A stretch of DNA of 64,000 bases from an uncultured Pelagibacteraceae bacterium (GTDB taxonomy: Bacteria > Pseudomonadota > Alphaproteobacteria > Pelagibacterales > Pelagibacteraceae), in the NCBI GenBank assembly GCA_902627645.1, contig CACOJX010000001.1:62001-126000 (forward strand). The letters are read 5' to 3'. Below the pieces are notes generated by a model. That model did not search any database and was not told the origin of the DNA. It saw only the letters and a program-made list of their open reading frames with translations. A program made the translations under genes and the position numbers. Positions 41,659 to 49,676 of the stretch are shown here, piece after piece; within the stretch, counting starts at the first letter, position 1, and every line of letters begins with the position of its first letter.

Positions 41659-42627
41659 ATGAAAAAACTTTTCATCAAGCTTTTAAGATTATTGGGGTAT
41701 GAAATCATAGATCAAAATAAATTCACGTCACCAACACTCAACAAAGAATTAAATTCTGACCTTTCAACTATTAATAAAAAATCAATAATTTTACCATTAG
41801 GTGAGGTAAAAATTTCTAGGCATGTAAAATCAATACTTATTATATTAAGAATGAATACTGAAATAGAAATTTGGGATCAAAATAAAAAAAGATTATTTCA
41901 ACAGCCAAAAATAGAATATTCTTATCGATCATTAAACTCCTTAATAAAATCAATCAATTTTTGTTTAAAGAAATATCCAAAATTGAATATTAAAACCATT
42001 ATTCTTGATGACAACTCTAAAAGTGAAAATTTAGAACGAATTAAAAGATTAATAAGTGGAAAAAATATTGATCTAATATTTCATGATCACACTAAATATA
42101 AATCTTTAATTAGAGAACAAAAATCAAAAGAAACTTTTTCGAATTTGTCTAGCCTAATGAACAGCTTTGATATTGGAAAAAATCAAGGTGAAGATTTAAT
42201 TTTTTTTGTTGAGGATGATTATTTACATTTTGAACCAATGTTAGAAGAAATGGTGGCTTCATATGAAAGAATTGCATCACAAATAAAAAAAGATATTTTC
42301 ATGTGCCCATCTGATTATCCTTATCTTTATATGACAAATGAAAAAACTAATATATTAATAGGAAATAAAAGACACTGGCGTACAATTGAAAGAACTCTTT
42401 GCACCTTTATGACAAGTAAAAATTTATTAAATAAATATTGGGATAATTTTGTAAAAACTTGTAAAGATCGCAATGATCCTTTCGAGAAATATATTAACGA
42501 AATTTATCAAAAAGAATTATGTATTTCTCCACTCAAAAGTTTATCTCTTCATTTAACTAATATTAATTCAAGCTACGGACTAGCACCTTTTATTGATTAC
42601 AAAAAAATCTGGGACGAAAATAGATAA
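41659..42627 (+). CDS. Glycosyltransferase-like protein (GT-A fold suspected)
   Basis: A 322-residue protein. A central segment K-T-I-I-L-D-D-N-S-K (about 112-121) and an acidic F-F-V-E-D-D-Y-L-H motif (about 187-195) resemble the nucleotide-sugar and metal-binding parts of GT-A glycosyltransferases. There is no signal peptide; the N-terminus is basic and possibly amphipathic. A strong terminator follows directly. The donor and acceptor are unknown. Confidence 0.65.
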   Translation: MKKLFIKLLRLLGYEIIDQNKFTSPTLNKELNSDLSTINKKSIILPLGEVKISRHVKSILIILRMNTEIEIWDQNKKRLFQQPKIEYSYRSLNSLIKSINFCLKKYPKLNIKTIILDDNSKSENLERIKRLISGKNIDLIFHDHTKYKSLIREQKSKETFSNLSSLMNSFDIGKNQGEDLIFFVEDDYLHFEPMLEEMVASYERIASQIKKDIFMCPSDYPYLYMTNEKTNILIGNKRHWRTIERTLCTFMTSKNLLNKYWDNFVKTCKDRNDPFEKYINEIYQKELCISPLKSLSLHLTNINSSYGLAPFIDYKKIWDENR

Positions 42628-42655
42628 AAAAAGCCCCTTGAGGGAGGGGCTTTTT
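42628..42655. terminator. Bidirectional Rho-independent terminator
   Basis: AGCCCCT and AGGGGCT arms with a six-base loop are flanked by A and T runs on both sides, extending the stem to 11 bp. It serves the glycosyltransferase gene on the plus strand. On the minus strand it lies about 100 bases after the amt stop, where it has a full U-tract. Confidence 0.9.
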
Positions 42656-42688
42656 AGTTTAACTAACTTGAGGAAGTAAAGTTTTTTT

Positions 42689-42743
42689 AAGGAACCCTAC
42701 GTATGAGTAACGTTGCGGATACACAGAGAGCGCAGAGTTCCTT
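42689..42743. ncRNA. Candidate structured RNA in the amt 3' region
   Basis: A 7-bp outer stem (AAGGAAC at 42689-42695 with GTTCCTT at 42737-42743) encloses two possible hairpins: ACGT at 42699-42702 with 42710-42713, and TGCG at 42714-42717 with CGCA at 42731-42734. The result is a three-way junction. The segment is richer in G+C than its surroundings. On the minus strand it lies between the amt stop and the terminator at 42628-42655, where a 3'-UTR-derived small RNA would be expected. Confidence 0.4.
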
Positions 42744-42755
42744 TATTGTTAACAA

Positions 42756-44057
42756 TTAGTCTCTAATTGCATAGGCAATTACGCCAGTTTCAGTCACATC
42801 TGTACCTTTGGTTTCACCTTCTTTACTTAACCTTAGGCCAATTGTTGCTTTCATAAAGCTAAACACAATGTAAGCGACTATAAATACAAATACATTGACT
42901 GATAACACACCAATTAACTGCGAACTAAATGCTGCATCTGAATTTGTAGCTGGAACTATTAATGTTCCCCAAATTCCTGCAAATAAGTGTGCCGGCACTG
43001 CACCAACTACATCATCAATTTTCAATGTGAATAGTAGTTTAGTACCATAAACAACGATTAAACCACCTACTGCACCTATTAAAATAGCTGCGAATGGTGA
43101 TGGAGCTAATGGTTCAGCTGTTACTGCAACTAACCCACCAATACATCCATTTAACATTTGTACTACATCTGTTTTACCAAAATGTAATCTTGTTATTATA
43201 GCGGCACCAATTACTCCTCCAGCACCTGCTAAGAATGTATTCATGAAAATTGTTGATACAGCTATTGCATCAACAGCAGTTCCCATAGCTAATTGTGAAC
43301 CACCATTAAAACCAAACCAACCTAGCCATAAAATAAATACTCCAATTGTCACTAATGGTATTGATGAAGCTGCGAATGGCTTAATTGGAGCTGGTGCACC
43401 AGACTTAGTAAATCTTCCAAGTCTTGGACCAATAATCATAGCTCCTGCTAAAGCAGCCGCCCCACCAGTTGAGTGAACTAAAGTTGAACCAGCAAAATCT
43501 GAAAAGCCAATTTCTGCCAACCAGCCTCCACCCCACTGCCAACCCATTACGATCGGGTAAATAATTCCAGAAAGAATTGCAGCGAATACGAAGAATGGCC
43601 ATAACTTTATTCTTTCAGCCATTGTACCTGAAACAATAGAAACTGTAGTTGCACAGAATACCATTTGGAAATACCAATCTGAACCATCTGAATAACCTGT
43701 ATCTACTGCACTAGCATCTGACCATGGAATAAATTTTCCAATATAACCACCCTCTGGTATTCCGTAGGCTAAATTGTAACCTACTAACCAGAACATAATT
43801 CCTGCAATTGAAAATAAACCTATGTTTTTTGCACAGATTACGGATACACTTTTCGATGTAACCATTCCTGATTCTAGCATCGCGAAACCTGCTGCCATAA
43901 ACATAACTAAGAATCCGCAAATTAAGAATAATAGAGTATTAAATATAAACCCTACTTCAGCAGAAACAGTTGTTTCCGCCATACCGGCACTACTCATGTT
44001 TAATAAAAATATCAAACTGATAAGTGGTGCACTTATTATTTTAAAAAATTTAGTCAT
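42756..44057 (-). CDS. amt: Ammonium transporter (Amt family)
   Basis: A 433-residue transporter with an N-terminal signal-like helix and about 11 membrane helices. Amt hallmarks are A-M-L-E-S-G-M-V (about 60-67), F-A-G-S-T-L-V-H-S-T-G-G-A-A-A-L with the first pore histidine, and V-P-A-H-L-F-A-G-I-W-G with the second. It imports ammonium. A strong G-G-G-A-G-G ribosome-binding site precedes the ATG. No PII gene (glnK) is beside it in this window. An inverted repeat and a hairpin lie upstream. Confidence 0.95.
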   Translation of the reverse strand: MTKFFKIISAPLISLIFLLNMSSAGMAETTVSAEVGFIFNTLLFLICGFLVMFMAAGFAMLESGMVTSKSVSVICAKNIGLFSIAGIMFWLVGYNLAYGIPEGGYIGKFIPWSDASAVDTGYSDGSDWYFQMVFCATTVSIVSGTMAERIKLWPFFVFAAILSGIIYPIVMGWQWGGGWLAEIGFSDFAGSTLVHSTGGAAALAGAMIIGPRLGRFTKSGAPAPIKPFAASSIPLVTIGVFILWLGWFGFNGGSQLAMGTAVDAIAVSTIFMNTFLAGAGGVIGAAIITRLHFGKTDVVQMLNGCIGGLVAVTAEPLAPSPFAAILIGAVGGLIVVYGTKLLFTLKIDDVVGAVPAHLFAGIWGTLIVPATNSDAAFSSQLIGVLSVNVFVFIVAYIVFSFMKATIGLRLSKEGETKGTDVTETGVIAYAIRD

Positions 44058-44130
44058 AAGACCTCCCTGTTAAAGGAGACTCTTATATTTTTAATATTCT
44101 TAAAAACTAACGCTGATTAAGTAAACTGGG

Positions 44131-44147
44131 TATGCATTATTTGCATA
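44131..44147. promoter_or_regulatory. Inverted repeat upstream of amt
   Basis: TATGCA (44131-44136) and TGCATA (44142-44147) form a 6-bp inverted repeat with a 5-base spacer, 75-90 bases before the amt start. It may be an operator for nitrogen control; short repeats like this can occur by chance in AT-rich DNA. Confidence 0.35.
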
Positions 44148-44150
44148 TAC

Positions 44151-44185
44151 AAACAGCCTTAATGTAGAAAACATTAAGGCTGTTT
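44151..44185. terminator. Terminator hairpin after hup
   Basis: A perfect 15-bp stem (AAACAGCCTTAATGT with its complement) has a five-base loop. It lies 7 bases after the hup stop on the minus strand and separates hup from amt. The downstream U-run is short, so termination may be partial. Confidence 0.85.
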
Positions 44186-44191
44186 AAAATA

Positions 44192-44467
44192 CTACTTATT
44201 GAATACTTCTTTTAAAGCTTTTGCAGGCAAGAATTTGACCTTTTGTGATGCAGCAATTTGAATCTGTTCACCAGTACGAGGATTTCTTCCAACTCTAGCT
44301 TTTCTTTTAGCTACTTTGTATGTGCCAAATCCAGCAATTTTCACTGAGTCGTCACCCTTTAAAGCATCCAAAATAGTGTTGGTAATAGTGTCAAAAGTTC
44401 TTTCAGCATCAGCTTTACTTAAGTTTAAAGCTCCTGAAAGCTTGACTATTAATTGTTTTTTGTTCAT
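44192..44467 (-). CDS. hup: HU family DNA-binding protein
   Basis: A 91-residue histone-like protein of the HU/IHF family. It has the dimer core M-N-K-K-Q-L-I-V-K-L, the G-F-G-T-Y-K-V segment (about 46-52) and the DNA-binding arm R-V-G-R-N-P-R-T-G-E-Q-I (about 58-69) with the intercalating proline. It bends and compacts DNA. A GGAG ribosome-binding site precedes the ATG. It is a single-gene unit ended by the 15-bp hairpin. Confidence 0.95.
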   Translation of the reverse strand: MNKKQLIVKLSGALNLSKADAERTFDTITNTILDALKGDDSVKIAGFGTYKVAKRKARVGRNPRTGEQIQIAASQKVKFLPAKALKEVFNK

Positions 44468-44619
44468 TTTAGCTCCGGTTTAAGGTTATTCCTATCTTTA
44501 TCAAAAGTGCAGATAAATCAAGACTTTTTTTAGTGTCTAGAAAATAGTTATACACAACATCTAGAAATATATCATAAAACTGTTGATTTTACTTACTTTT
44601 TTGAGAAATGAGGAATGAA

Positions 44620-45732
44620 TTATCTAAACAATCCAAGATCTTTGAGATCATTAAATGTTGTAAAAAACATCAATGATAACAATAAAATTAGACCGATTCG
44701 AAAAAAACTCTCTTGTGTTTTTTGCGACAGGGGTCGGCCGAGAACTTTTTCAAAAGCGTAAAACATTAAGTGCCCACCGTCTAACATTGGTATAGGAAAT
44801 AAATTAACTAACCCAAGACTGATTGAAATATATGCCATCATACTTATAAATGCTAAAACACCAAATTCCGCTACTTGACCAGAAATCTTTGCTATCCTGA
44901 TAGGGCCACCTAATTGTGAACTATCAGCCTTTCCAACAATCATTCCTCCTAGATATTTTAAGGAGGAAATACTTACATAATAAACCTCATGTGCAGCATG
45001 ATATATTGCTTGTGCAGGGCCCAATTTCACATGATTTATCTCATTATTATAAGCACCTAATTTAATGCCAACTATTCTTTTTTTGATTTTATTTCCAAGA
45101 TTATCTTCACTCAAAACAAGATTAGGCTTTATCTTTAACGATAGTTGATCATATGAACGCTTAACTTTAAAATCAATAAAGTCTGCAGTAGACATTGTAA
45201 TGTACTTTGAAACGTCCATAATACTCTCAACTTTATTGCCATCTATTTCTAAAATAATATCGTCTTGCTTTAACCCCCCTATCATTGCCGGGCTATTTTT
45301 TTGGACTTCATTTATAACAGCTGGAGTAAAATCTTTACCCACAAAAGTATAAATTGAGAAAAAGATGACTAATGCTAATAGAAAATTAGCTAAAGGTCCA
45401 CCAAATACAATCAAAACTCTTTGATATAAAGGTTTTAAAACAAATAGTTTTTTTCTATCTTCTTCATTATATTTTTGTAATATTTTTTCTTGATCAGCTT
45501 GTGAAAATACATTTCTGTCACCAAAAAACTTCACATAGCCACCTAATGGTATCCAGCATATTTTCCATCTTGTACCCGATTTATCGTTCCAACCAAAAAT
45601 TTCTTGACCAAATCCTATTGAAAAATCCGTTACGCCTACCCCATATCTTTTTGCAAAATAATAATGTCCATACTCATGAATAAAAACTACAACTAATATA
45701 AGTATGATAAATGGTAAAATATAATCTAACAT
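44620..45732 (-). CDS. rseP: RseP-type site-2 intramembrane metalloprotease
   Basis: A 370-residue intramembrane zinc protease. The metal-binding H-E-Y-G-H motif (H19, E20, H23) lies in the first membrane helix. A PDZ domain covers about 125-205, including P-A-M-I-G-G-L-K-Q-D-D. The second catalytic motif N-L-F-P-I-P-M-L-D-G-G-H is near 305-316. It cleaves anti-sigma factors or signal-peptide remnants in the membrane. The usual neighbours dxr and bamA are not adjacent here, so it is detached from the common outer-membrane biogenesis cluster. Confidence 0.93.
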   Translation of the reverse strand: MLDYILPFIILILVVVFIHEYGHYYFAKRYGVGVTDFSIGFGQEIFGWNDKSGTRWKICWIPLGGYVKFFGDRNVFSQADQEKILQKYNEEDRKKLFVLKPLYQRVLIVFGGPLANFLLALVIFFSIYTFVGKDFTPAVINEVQKNSPAMIGGLKQDDIILEIDGNKVESIMDVSKYITMSTADFIDFKVKRSYDQLSLKIKPNLVLSEDNLGNKIKKRIVGIKLGAYNNEINHVKLGPAQAIYHAAHEVYYVSISSLKYLGGMIVGKADSSQLGGPIRIAKISGQVAEFGVLAFISMMAYISISLGLVNLFPIPMLDGGHLMFYAFEKVLGRPLSQKTQESFFRIGLILLLSLMFFTTFNDLKDLGLFR

Positions 45733-45745
45733 AAAAAAATTTTAA

Positions 45746-45910
45746 TTAAAAATATAATAAAGCAAAAATAATTCCTAAAACAGTTAAAAAAATTGTAAGT
45801 ATAATATAATTAATTTTTACTTTAAATTTTTCATAAATAAATTTATTAATTTTTTCCCAAAAAAGAACAATTAAAAAAACAATAATTGCTGGAATAATAA
45901 ATTTGATCAT
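45746..45910 (-). CDS. 54-residue two-helix microprotein
   Basis: A short frame between the ScfR-like regulator and rseP, on the same strand. The first helix is I-I-P-A-I-I-V-F-L-I-V-L-F-W, followed by a basic loop and a second helix I-I-L-T-I-F-L-T-V-L-G-I-I-F-A-L-L. The frame starts 13 bases after the regulator stop and ends 13 bases before the rseP start. That tight placement favours a real gene. Function unknown. Confidence 0.55.
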   Translation of the reverse strand: MIKFIIPAIIVFLIVLFWEKINKFIYEKFKVKINYIILTIFLTVLGIIFALLYF

Positions 45911-45923
45911 AAAAAATTATATA

Positions 45924-47354
45924 TTAATTTTTATCACCAACATATACTGAGACACCTCTCTGATTTATGTCGACATCAAATTTTTTATGTAACGGAGGAA
46001 ATGCTCTCTGTGAACAGTCTAATCTATCACATGTTCTACATGACACACCTATAGGGATTTCTGTTGATTTATCACTTACATTTACATTTTCAGTGTAGAC
46101 AAAATCCTTTGCATATTTAGCTTCACAGCCAAGACCAATTGACAATATGCTTTTAGTTCTCCCAAATCTTCCAATTCCTTTTTCAACAGTTCTTGCTATA
46201 CAAACATATTTTTCTCCATTAGTCATTTTACTAACTGCACTTTGAATGACACCTGGTCTTGTAAATGCTGAATAAACATTCCATCTGGGACAAGCACCTC
46301 CATATCTTGGAATTTCAATTCCAGACAGAGAAAATCTTTTCGAAATATTTCCAGCCATATCTACTCTCAAAAAATGAAATGGGATACCTGGTAATTTTGG
46401 ATCTTGTAAACAAGTTACTCTGTGAGCAACTTGTTCAAATGAAGTTGCAAAAGTATTTTGTAATAACTCCAAATCATATTTTAATTTCTTGCATTCCGAA
46501 TGAAAAAGTTTGTAAGGCATTAATATTGCTGCACCACAATAATTTAATAAAGCAACTTTAGATAATTTTTTAGATTCCTCTGAAGGAAATGTAAATTTAG
46601 ATAGATAATTTTCGATTTCTTTACTTGCACCTTCTTGAGCTATTTGAGCAGCTGCATGAAGCTTTTTTGTTTCTAAAGAACTATAGTCACTTAATAATAA
46701 TTCTTTATTGTTCTTATTATATATTTTTGAAAAAGGTTTTTTTTCTTCTGGAATAACATCTTTTACGGTAATATCAAATTCCGACTTTAAGTAATCACAT
46801 AAAGCTACGTATCTAGTACGATTGTTTTTTTGGACTTTTTCAAAAACTTTATTTGCAAAATCCTCTAGTTTAGGAAAATAATTTTTATTTTCTTGAAGAA
46901 AATCTGAGATTACTTCTCCTGGAAAAGAGTTTTTTCTATTATCAACTATTTTACCAGAAATTTTCTCAATTTTATTTACAATCTCATTATCCTTCTTCTT
47001 TAAAATATCTCCTAACCTTACTATAGCTCGACCGATTTTGGGATTTGTGCTAACAAGATCTTTTACCTCAGGACTTAAAATATCTAAATCCTCAAATAAT
47101 TTATCGTCAAGTATTTCCGATAAAGTATTTTCTAAATTAATATCTGTTTTTGAGGAAAGTTGAGAAAGCTCAATATTTAGTTTTTCACAAATTTTTAGTA
47201 ATAAATCTCCATCAATTTTCCTTTTGCCTCCCTCAATTAAATTTAAATAGCTTGGTGAAATATTTAAATCTTCAGCAAGTTTATTAGCTTGTAGGCCCAT
47301 CTGTCGTCTAAAAGCCTTGATTTTAGGACCAATTTTTAAGTTTAATTGACTCAT
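45924..47354 (-). CDS. ScfR/RamB-type XRE regulator with IrrE-like domain
   Basis: A 476-residue regulator. An N-terminal XRE helix-turn-helix (about 9-63, with L-A-E-D-L-N-I-S-P-S-Y-L-N-L-I-E) is followed by a long linker and an IrrE/ImmA-like middle domain. The C-terminal domain has C-R-T-C-D-R-L-D-C-S-Q-R-A-F-P-P. This architecture is that of short-chain acyl-CoA-responsive regulators such as RamB and ScfR, which control isocitrate lyase and propionate genes. It is divergent from a small gene and aceA across a region full of TTTGTAAA boxes, so it probably controls aceA and itself. Confidence 0.88.
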   Translation of the reverse strand: MSQLNLKIGPKIKAFRRQMGLQANKLAEDLNISPSYLNLIEGGKRKIDGDLLLKICEKLNIELSQLSSKTDINLENTLSEILDDKLFEDLDILSPEVKDLVSTNPKIGRAIVRLGDILKKKDNEIVNKIEKISGKIVDNRKNSFPGEVISDFLQENKNYFPKLEDFANKVFEKVQKNNRTRYVALCDYLKSEFDITVKDVIPEEKKPFSKIYNKNNKELLLSDYSSLETKKLHAAAQIAQEGASKEIENYLSKFTFPSEESKKLSKVALLNYCGAAILMPYKLFHSECKKLKYDLELLQNTFATSFEQVAHRVTCLQDPKLPGIPFHFLRVDMAGNISKRFSLSGIEIPRYGGACPRWNVYSAFTRPGVIQSAVSKMTNGEKYVCIARTVEKGIGRFGRTKSILSIGLGCEAKYAKDFVYTENVNVSDKSTEIPIGVSCRTCDRLDCSQRAFPPLHKKFDVDINQRGVSVYVGDKN

Positions 47355-47361
47355 ATTTTCA

Positions 47362-47453
47362 ATTTGTAAATTTTGTAAATTAATATTTACAAAATTTTTC
47401 CTTCATTTACAAGCTTTTTTTACTTTTTTATAGATTTTGTAAATTGTGTAAAT
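47362..47453. promoter_or_regulatory. TTTGTAAA operator array between regulator and aceA
   Basis: TTTGTAAA occurs at 47363-47370, 47372-47379 and 47436-47443, the reverse TTTACAAA at 47386-47393, a partial TTTACA at 47406-47411 and TGTGTAAA at 47445-47452. Arms AAATTTTGTAAAT (47368-47380) and their exact complement (47385-47397) form a perfect 13-bp inverted repeat with a 4-base spacer. Boxes 1-2 and 5-6 are direct repeats with 9-bp spacing. One group covers the regulator's own leader, the other the -10 region of the aceA-side promoter. Confidence 0.7.
47406..47434 (+). promoter_or_regulatory. Candidate promoter for the 53-residue gene and aceA
   Basis: TTTACA (47406-47411) and TATAGA (47429-47434) are separated by 17 bases. 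The -10 element is followed at once by two TTTGTAAA-type boxes. Binding there would block transcription start, which fits repression by the ScfR-like protein. Confidence 0.5.
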
Positions 47454-47465
47454 TATAAGGTTTAC

Positions 47466-47627
47466 ATGAACGAAATACTTAAAAACAAAGAAAATGAGGC
47501 TCAAATCATAAAACATGAGGACCTTGCTAGACATAACAGCAAAGGTATTTACATGAGAGATGATCATTGTGATTGGGGTTCAAGTGGAATGAAAGATCTA
47601 GTTGATACCCTTAACGACTCAAACTAG
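47466..47627 (+). CDS. 53-residue acidic protein preceding isocitrate lyase
   Basis: A small soluble protein. The first half is helical and charged (M-N-E-I-L-K-N-K-E-N-E-A-Q). The second half carries G-I-Y-M-R-D-D-H-C-D-W-G-S-S-G-M, with one cysteine and one histidine. It lies directly after the operator array and 57 bases before aceA, with no terminator between them, so it should be co-transcribed. I recognise no family. It might be a regulatory or adaptor peptide for isocitrate lyase. Confidence 0.65.
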   Translation: MNEILKNKENEAQIIKHEDLARHNSKGIYMRDDHCDWGSSGMKDLVDTLNDSN

Positions 47628-47684
47628 TTTTTTTCTTCTAACTTAATTCATTTAAAAATTTTTAATATTAACAAAAGGACATTA

Positions 47685-48959
47685 ATGAGTGCAGAGAACA
47701 TTTCTTATGAGCTAAAAAGATTTGCAGGTATTAAAAGAGATTACACTCCAGAAGACGTAGAGAGATTAAGAGGTTCGATAAAAATTGAATATTCACTTTG
47801 CAAACAACAATCTACTAAACTATGGAAGCTTCTTAATACAGAAAATTATATAAACACTTTAGGTTCATTGTCTGGAAATCATGCTGTTCAGCATGCAAAA
47901 GCTGGATTAAAAGCGATTTATTTAAGTGGTTGGCAAGTTGCTGCTGACGCAAATAGTGCAGGTGAAATGTATCCAGATCAATCATTATATCCTTATGATA
48001 GTGCACCAAAATTAGTAGAGTCAATGAATAATGCATTAATTAGAGCTGATCAGATTCAACATATGGAACTTAAAGATGGTGAGATGAAAAAAGAAAAAAG
48101 AGTAGACTATATGTTGCCAATCATAGCAGATGGTGAGGCTGGTTTTGGTGGTCCTTTAAATGTATTTGAGTTGGCAAAGAAATTTATTAAAGCTGGAGCT
48201 GCAGGAGTTCATTTTGAAGATCAATTAGCAAGTGAAAAAAAATGTGGTCATATGGGAGGAAAAGTACTCGTACCAACAGGAACCATGATTAAAAATTTAA
48301 AAGCAGCTAGACTTGCTGCAGATATAGCAGATGTCCCATTAATAATTTTAGCAAGAACAGATGCAAATGCAGCAAAACTTATAACAAATGATCACGATGA
48401 AAACGATAAACCTTTTTTGACTGGCGAGAGATCTCCTGAGGGATTTTATTACGTTAAAGCAGGAATTGATCAGGCCATATCAAGAGGTTTGGCTTATGCT
48501 CCATATTCGGATTTAATTTGGTGTGAAACTGCTACACCAAATCTAGATGAGGCAAAAAAATTCGCTGATGCAATACACGAAAAGTTCCCAGGTAAACTTT
48601 TGGCTTACAACTGTTCACCATCATTTAATTGGAAAAAACACTTATCAGATACTGAAATAGCTTCTTTCCAAAAAGAAATAAGTAGAATGGGTTATAAGTT
48701 TCAGTTTATTACCCTTGCAGGATTTCATACTCAAAATATTGCTATTTTTGAACTCGCACAAAAGTACAAAAAAGAAGGTATGTCTGCATATTCTAAAATA
48801 CAAGAACAAGAATTTGCTCGAGAAAAAGATGGTTACACTAGTGTAAAACATCAGAGAGAAGTTGGTACCTCATATTTTGATGCTGTTTCTAACACTATAA
48901 GTAGTGGAAAGAGCTCCACAACAGCGATGGAAGGATCAACTGAAAAAGATCAATTTTAA
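47685..48959 (+). CDS. aceA: Isocitrate lyase
   Basis: A 424-residue isocitrate lyase, which splits isocitrate into glyoxylate and succinate. The signature K-K-C-G-H-M-G-G-K with the catalytic cysteine is at about 184-192. The substrate-binding S-G-W-Q-V-A-A-D (about 86-93) and the N-C-S-P-S-F-N-W motif (about 311-318) are present. Length is that of the short bacterial form. A strong AAAAGGA ribosome-binding site precedes the ATG. The regulator gene and operator array upstream indicate control by short-chain acyl-CoA or acetate status. A terminator follows. Confidence 0.96.
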   Translation: MSAENISYELKRFAGIKRDYTPEDVERLRGSIKIEYSLCKQQSTKLWKLLNTENYINTLGSLSGNHAVQHAKAGLKAIYLSGWQVAADANSAGEMYPDQSLYPYDSAPKLVESMNNALIRADQIQHMELKDGEMKKEKRVDYMLPIIADGEAGFGGPLNVFELAKKFIKAGAAGVHFEDQLASEKKCGHMGGKVLVPTGTMIKNLKAARLAADIADVPLIILARTDANAAKLITNDHDENDKPFLTGERSPEGFYYVKAGIDQAISRGLAYAPYSDLIWCETATPNLDEAKKFADAIHEKFPGKLLAYNCSPSFNWKKHLSDTEIASFQKEISRMGYKFQFITLAGFHTQNIAIFELAQKYKKEGMSAYSKIQEQEFAREKDGYTSVKHQREVGTSYFDAVSNTISSGKSSTTAMEGSTEKDQF

Positions 48960-48993
48960 AAAAAAATCTTATTCCTCTTTTATTAGTTTTTTG

Positions 48994-49017
48994 GGGCTCC
49001 ACGTGGGGCCCTTTTTT
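48994..49017 (+). terminator. Rho-independent terminator after aceA
   Basis: A 7-bp GC-rich stem (GGGCTCC with GGGGCCC, one T-G pair) has an ACGT loop and six T residues after it. It lies 35 bases after the aceA stop. Confidence 0.88.
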
Positions 49018-49041
49018 ATTTAATCAAACTCGTTAAAATTC

Positions 49042-49671
49042 CTAATATTTCTCAATTTTAGCAAATCTAGAATTGTGTAATATTTCACATTTAAAGTTAT
49101 TAATTTTTACAAATTCATCTATAGCTTTTTTTACTCCTGGAGCGTAAGAAAGATTGTAATCATCACATAAAACAGTACCTAAATTTATAATAACTTTTTT
49201 ACAATTATTTAGATCGTTTTTAACTGTTTGATATTCATGTCCACCATCTAAAAATACATAATCTACTTTTTCCATTTCAATATGTTTTAAAGTATGGTTT
49301 GAATTACCTCTTATCAAACTTACATTATTTTTGTATTTTTTTAGTAAGTCTTGTACTGCCCGTAAACTATAGGGATTTTGCCTTTTTATATATTTGAAGA
49401 AAAATTTTTTTAAAGGATTTGAAAAATTTACGTTAGGAATTATTTCTTTTTTATTTTGTTCATTAGTTTCAAATAAATCTAATCCTATATATCTAAAATC
49501 TGTACCATGAAACTTGTGTAATAATTCACAAACATTTCTGGCTGTAACACCATGGAAAACACCAATTTCTAAAAAAGTTTTTGGTTTTTTTTCTTCTATT
49601 TGTTTTAGAAAAAAATCACCATCGCCTCTTTGTTTTAGGCTCGTTTTTCGGAAATATTTCTTATATTTCAA
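49042..49671 (-). CDS. Class I SAM-dependent methyltransferase
   Basis: A 209-residue protein with a Rossmann-like methyltransferase fold of the Methyltransf_24/CmcI type. Motif I reads F-L-E-I-G-V-F-H-G-V-T-A-R (about 34-46), an acidic residue follows in Y-I-G-L-D-L-F (about 62-68), and V-D-Y-V-F-L-D-G-G-H-E-Y (about 134-145) forms the active-site edge. Relatives modify sugars in surface polysaccharides or antibiotics. It lies 5 bases after nrdB but is unlikely to be linked in function. Confidence 0.8.
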   Translation of the reverse strand: MKYKKYFRKTSLKQRGDGDFFLKQIEEKKPKTFLEIGVFHGVTARNVCELLHKFHGTDFRYIGLDLFETNEQNKKEIIPNVNFSNPLKKFFFKYIKRQNPYSLRAVQDLLKKYKNNVSLIRGNSNHTLKHIEMEKVDYVFLDGGHEYQTVKNDLNNCKKVIINLGTVLCDDYNLSYAPGVKKAIDEFVKINNFKCEILHNSRFAKIEKY

Positions 49672-49676
49672 TAGTA

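Noticed and set aside
41622-41708. A 29-residue N-terminal extension of the rhodanese protein
   Set aside because: It would overlap the divergent glycosyltransferase gene, is not conserved-looking, and an ATG with normal family start exists at 41621.
42689-42743. A Rho-independent terminator for amt
   Set aside because: The closing stem is followed by A residues, not U, on the minus strand; the true terminator is the hairpin at 42628-42655.
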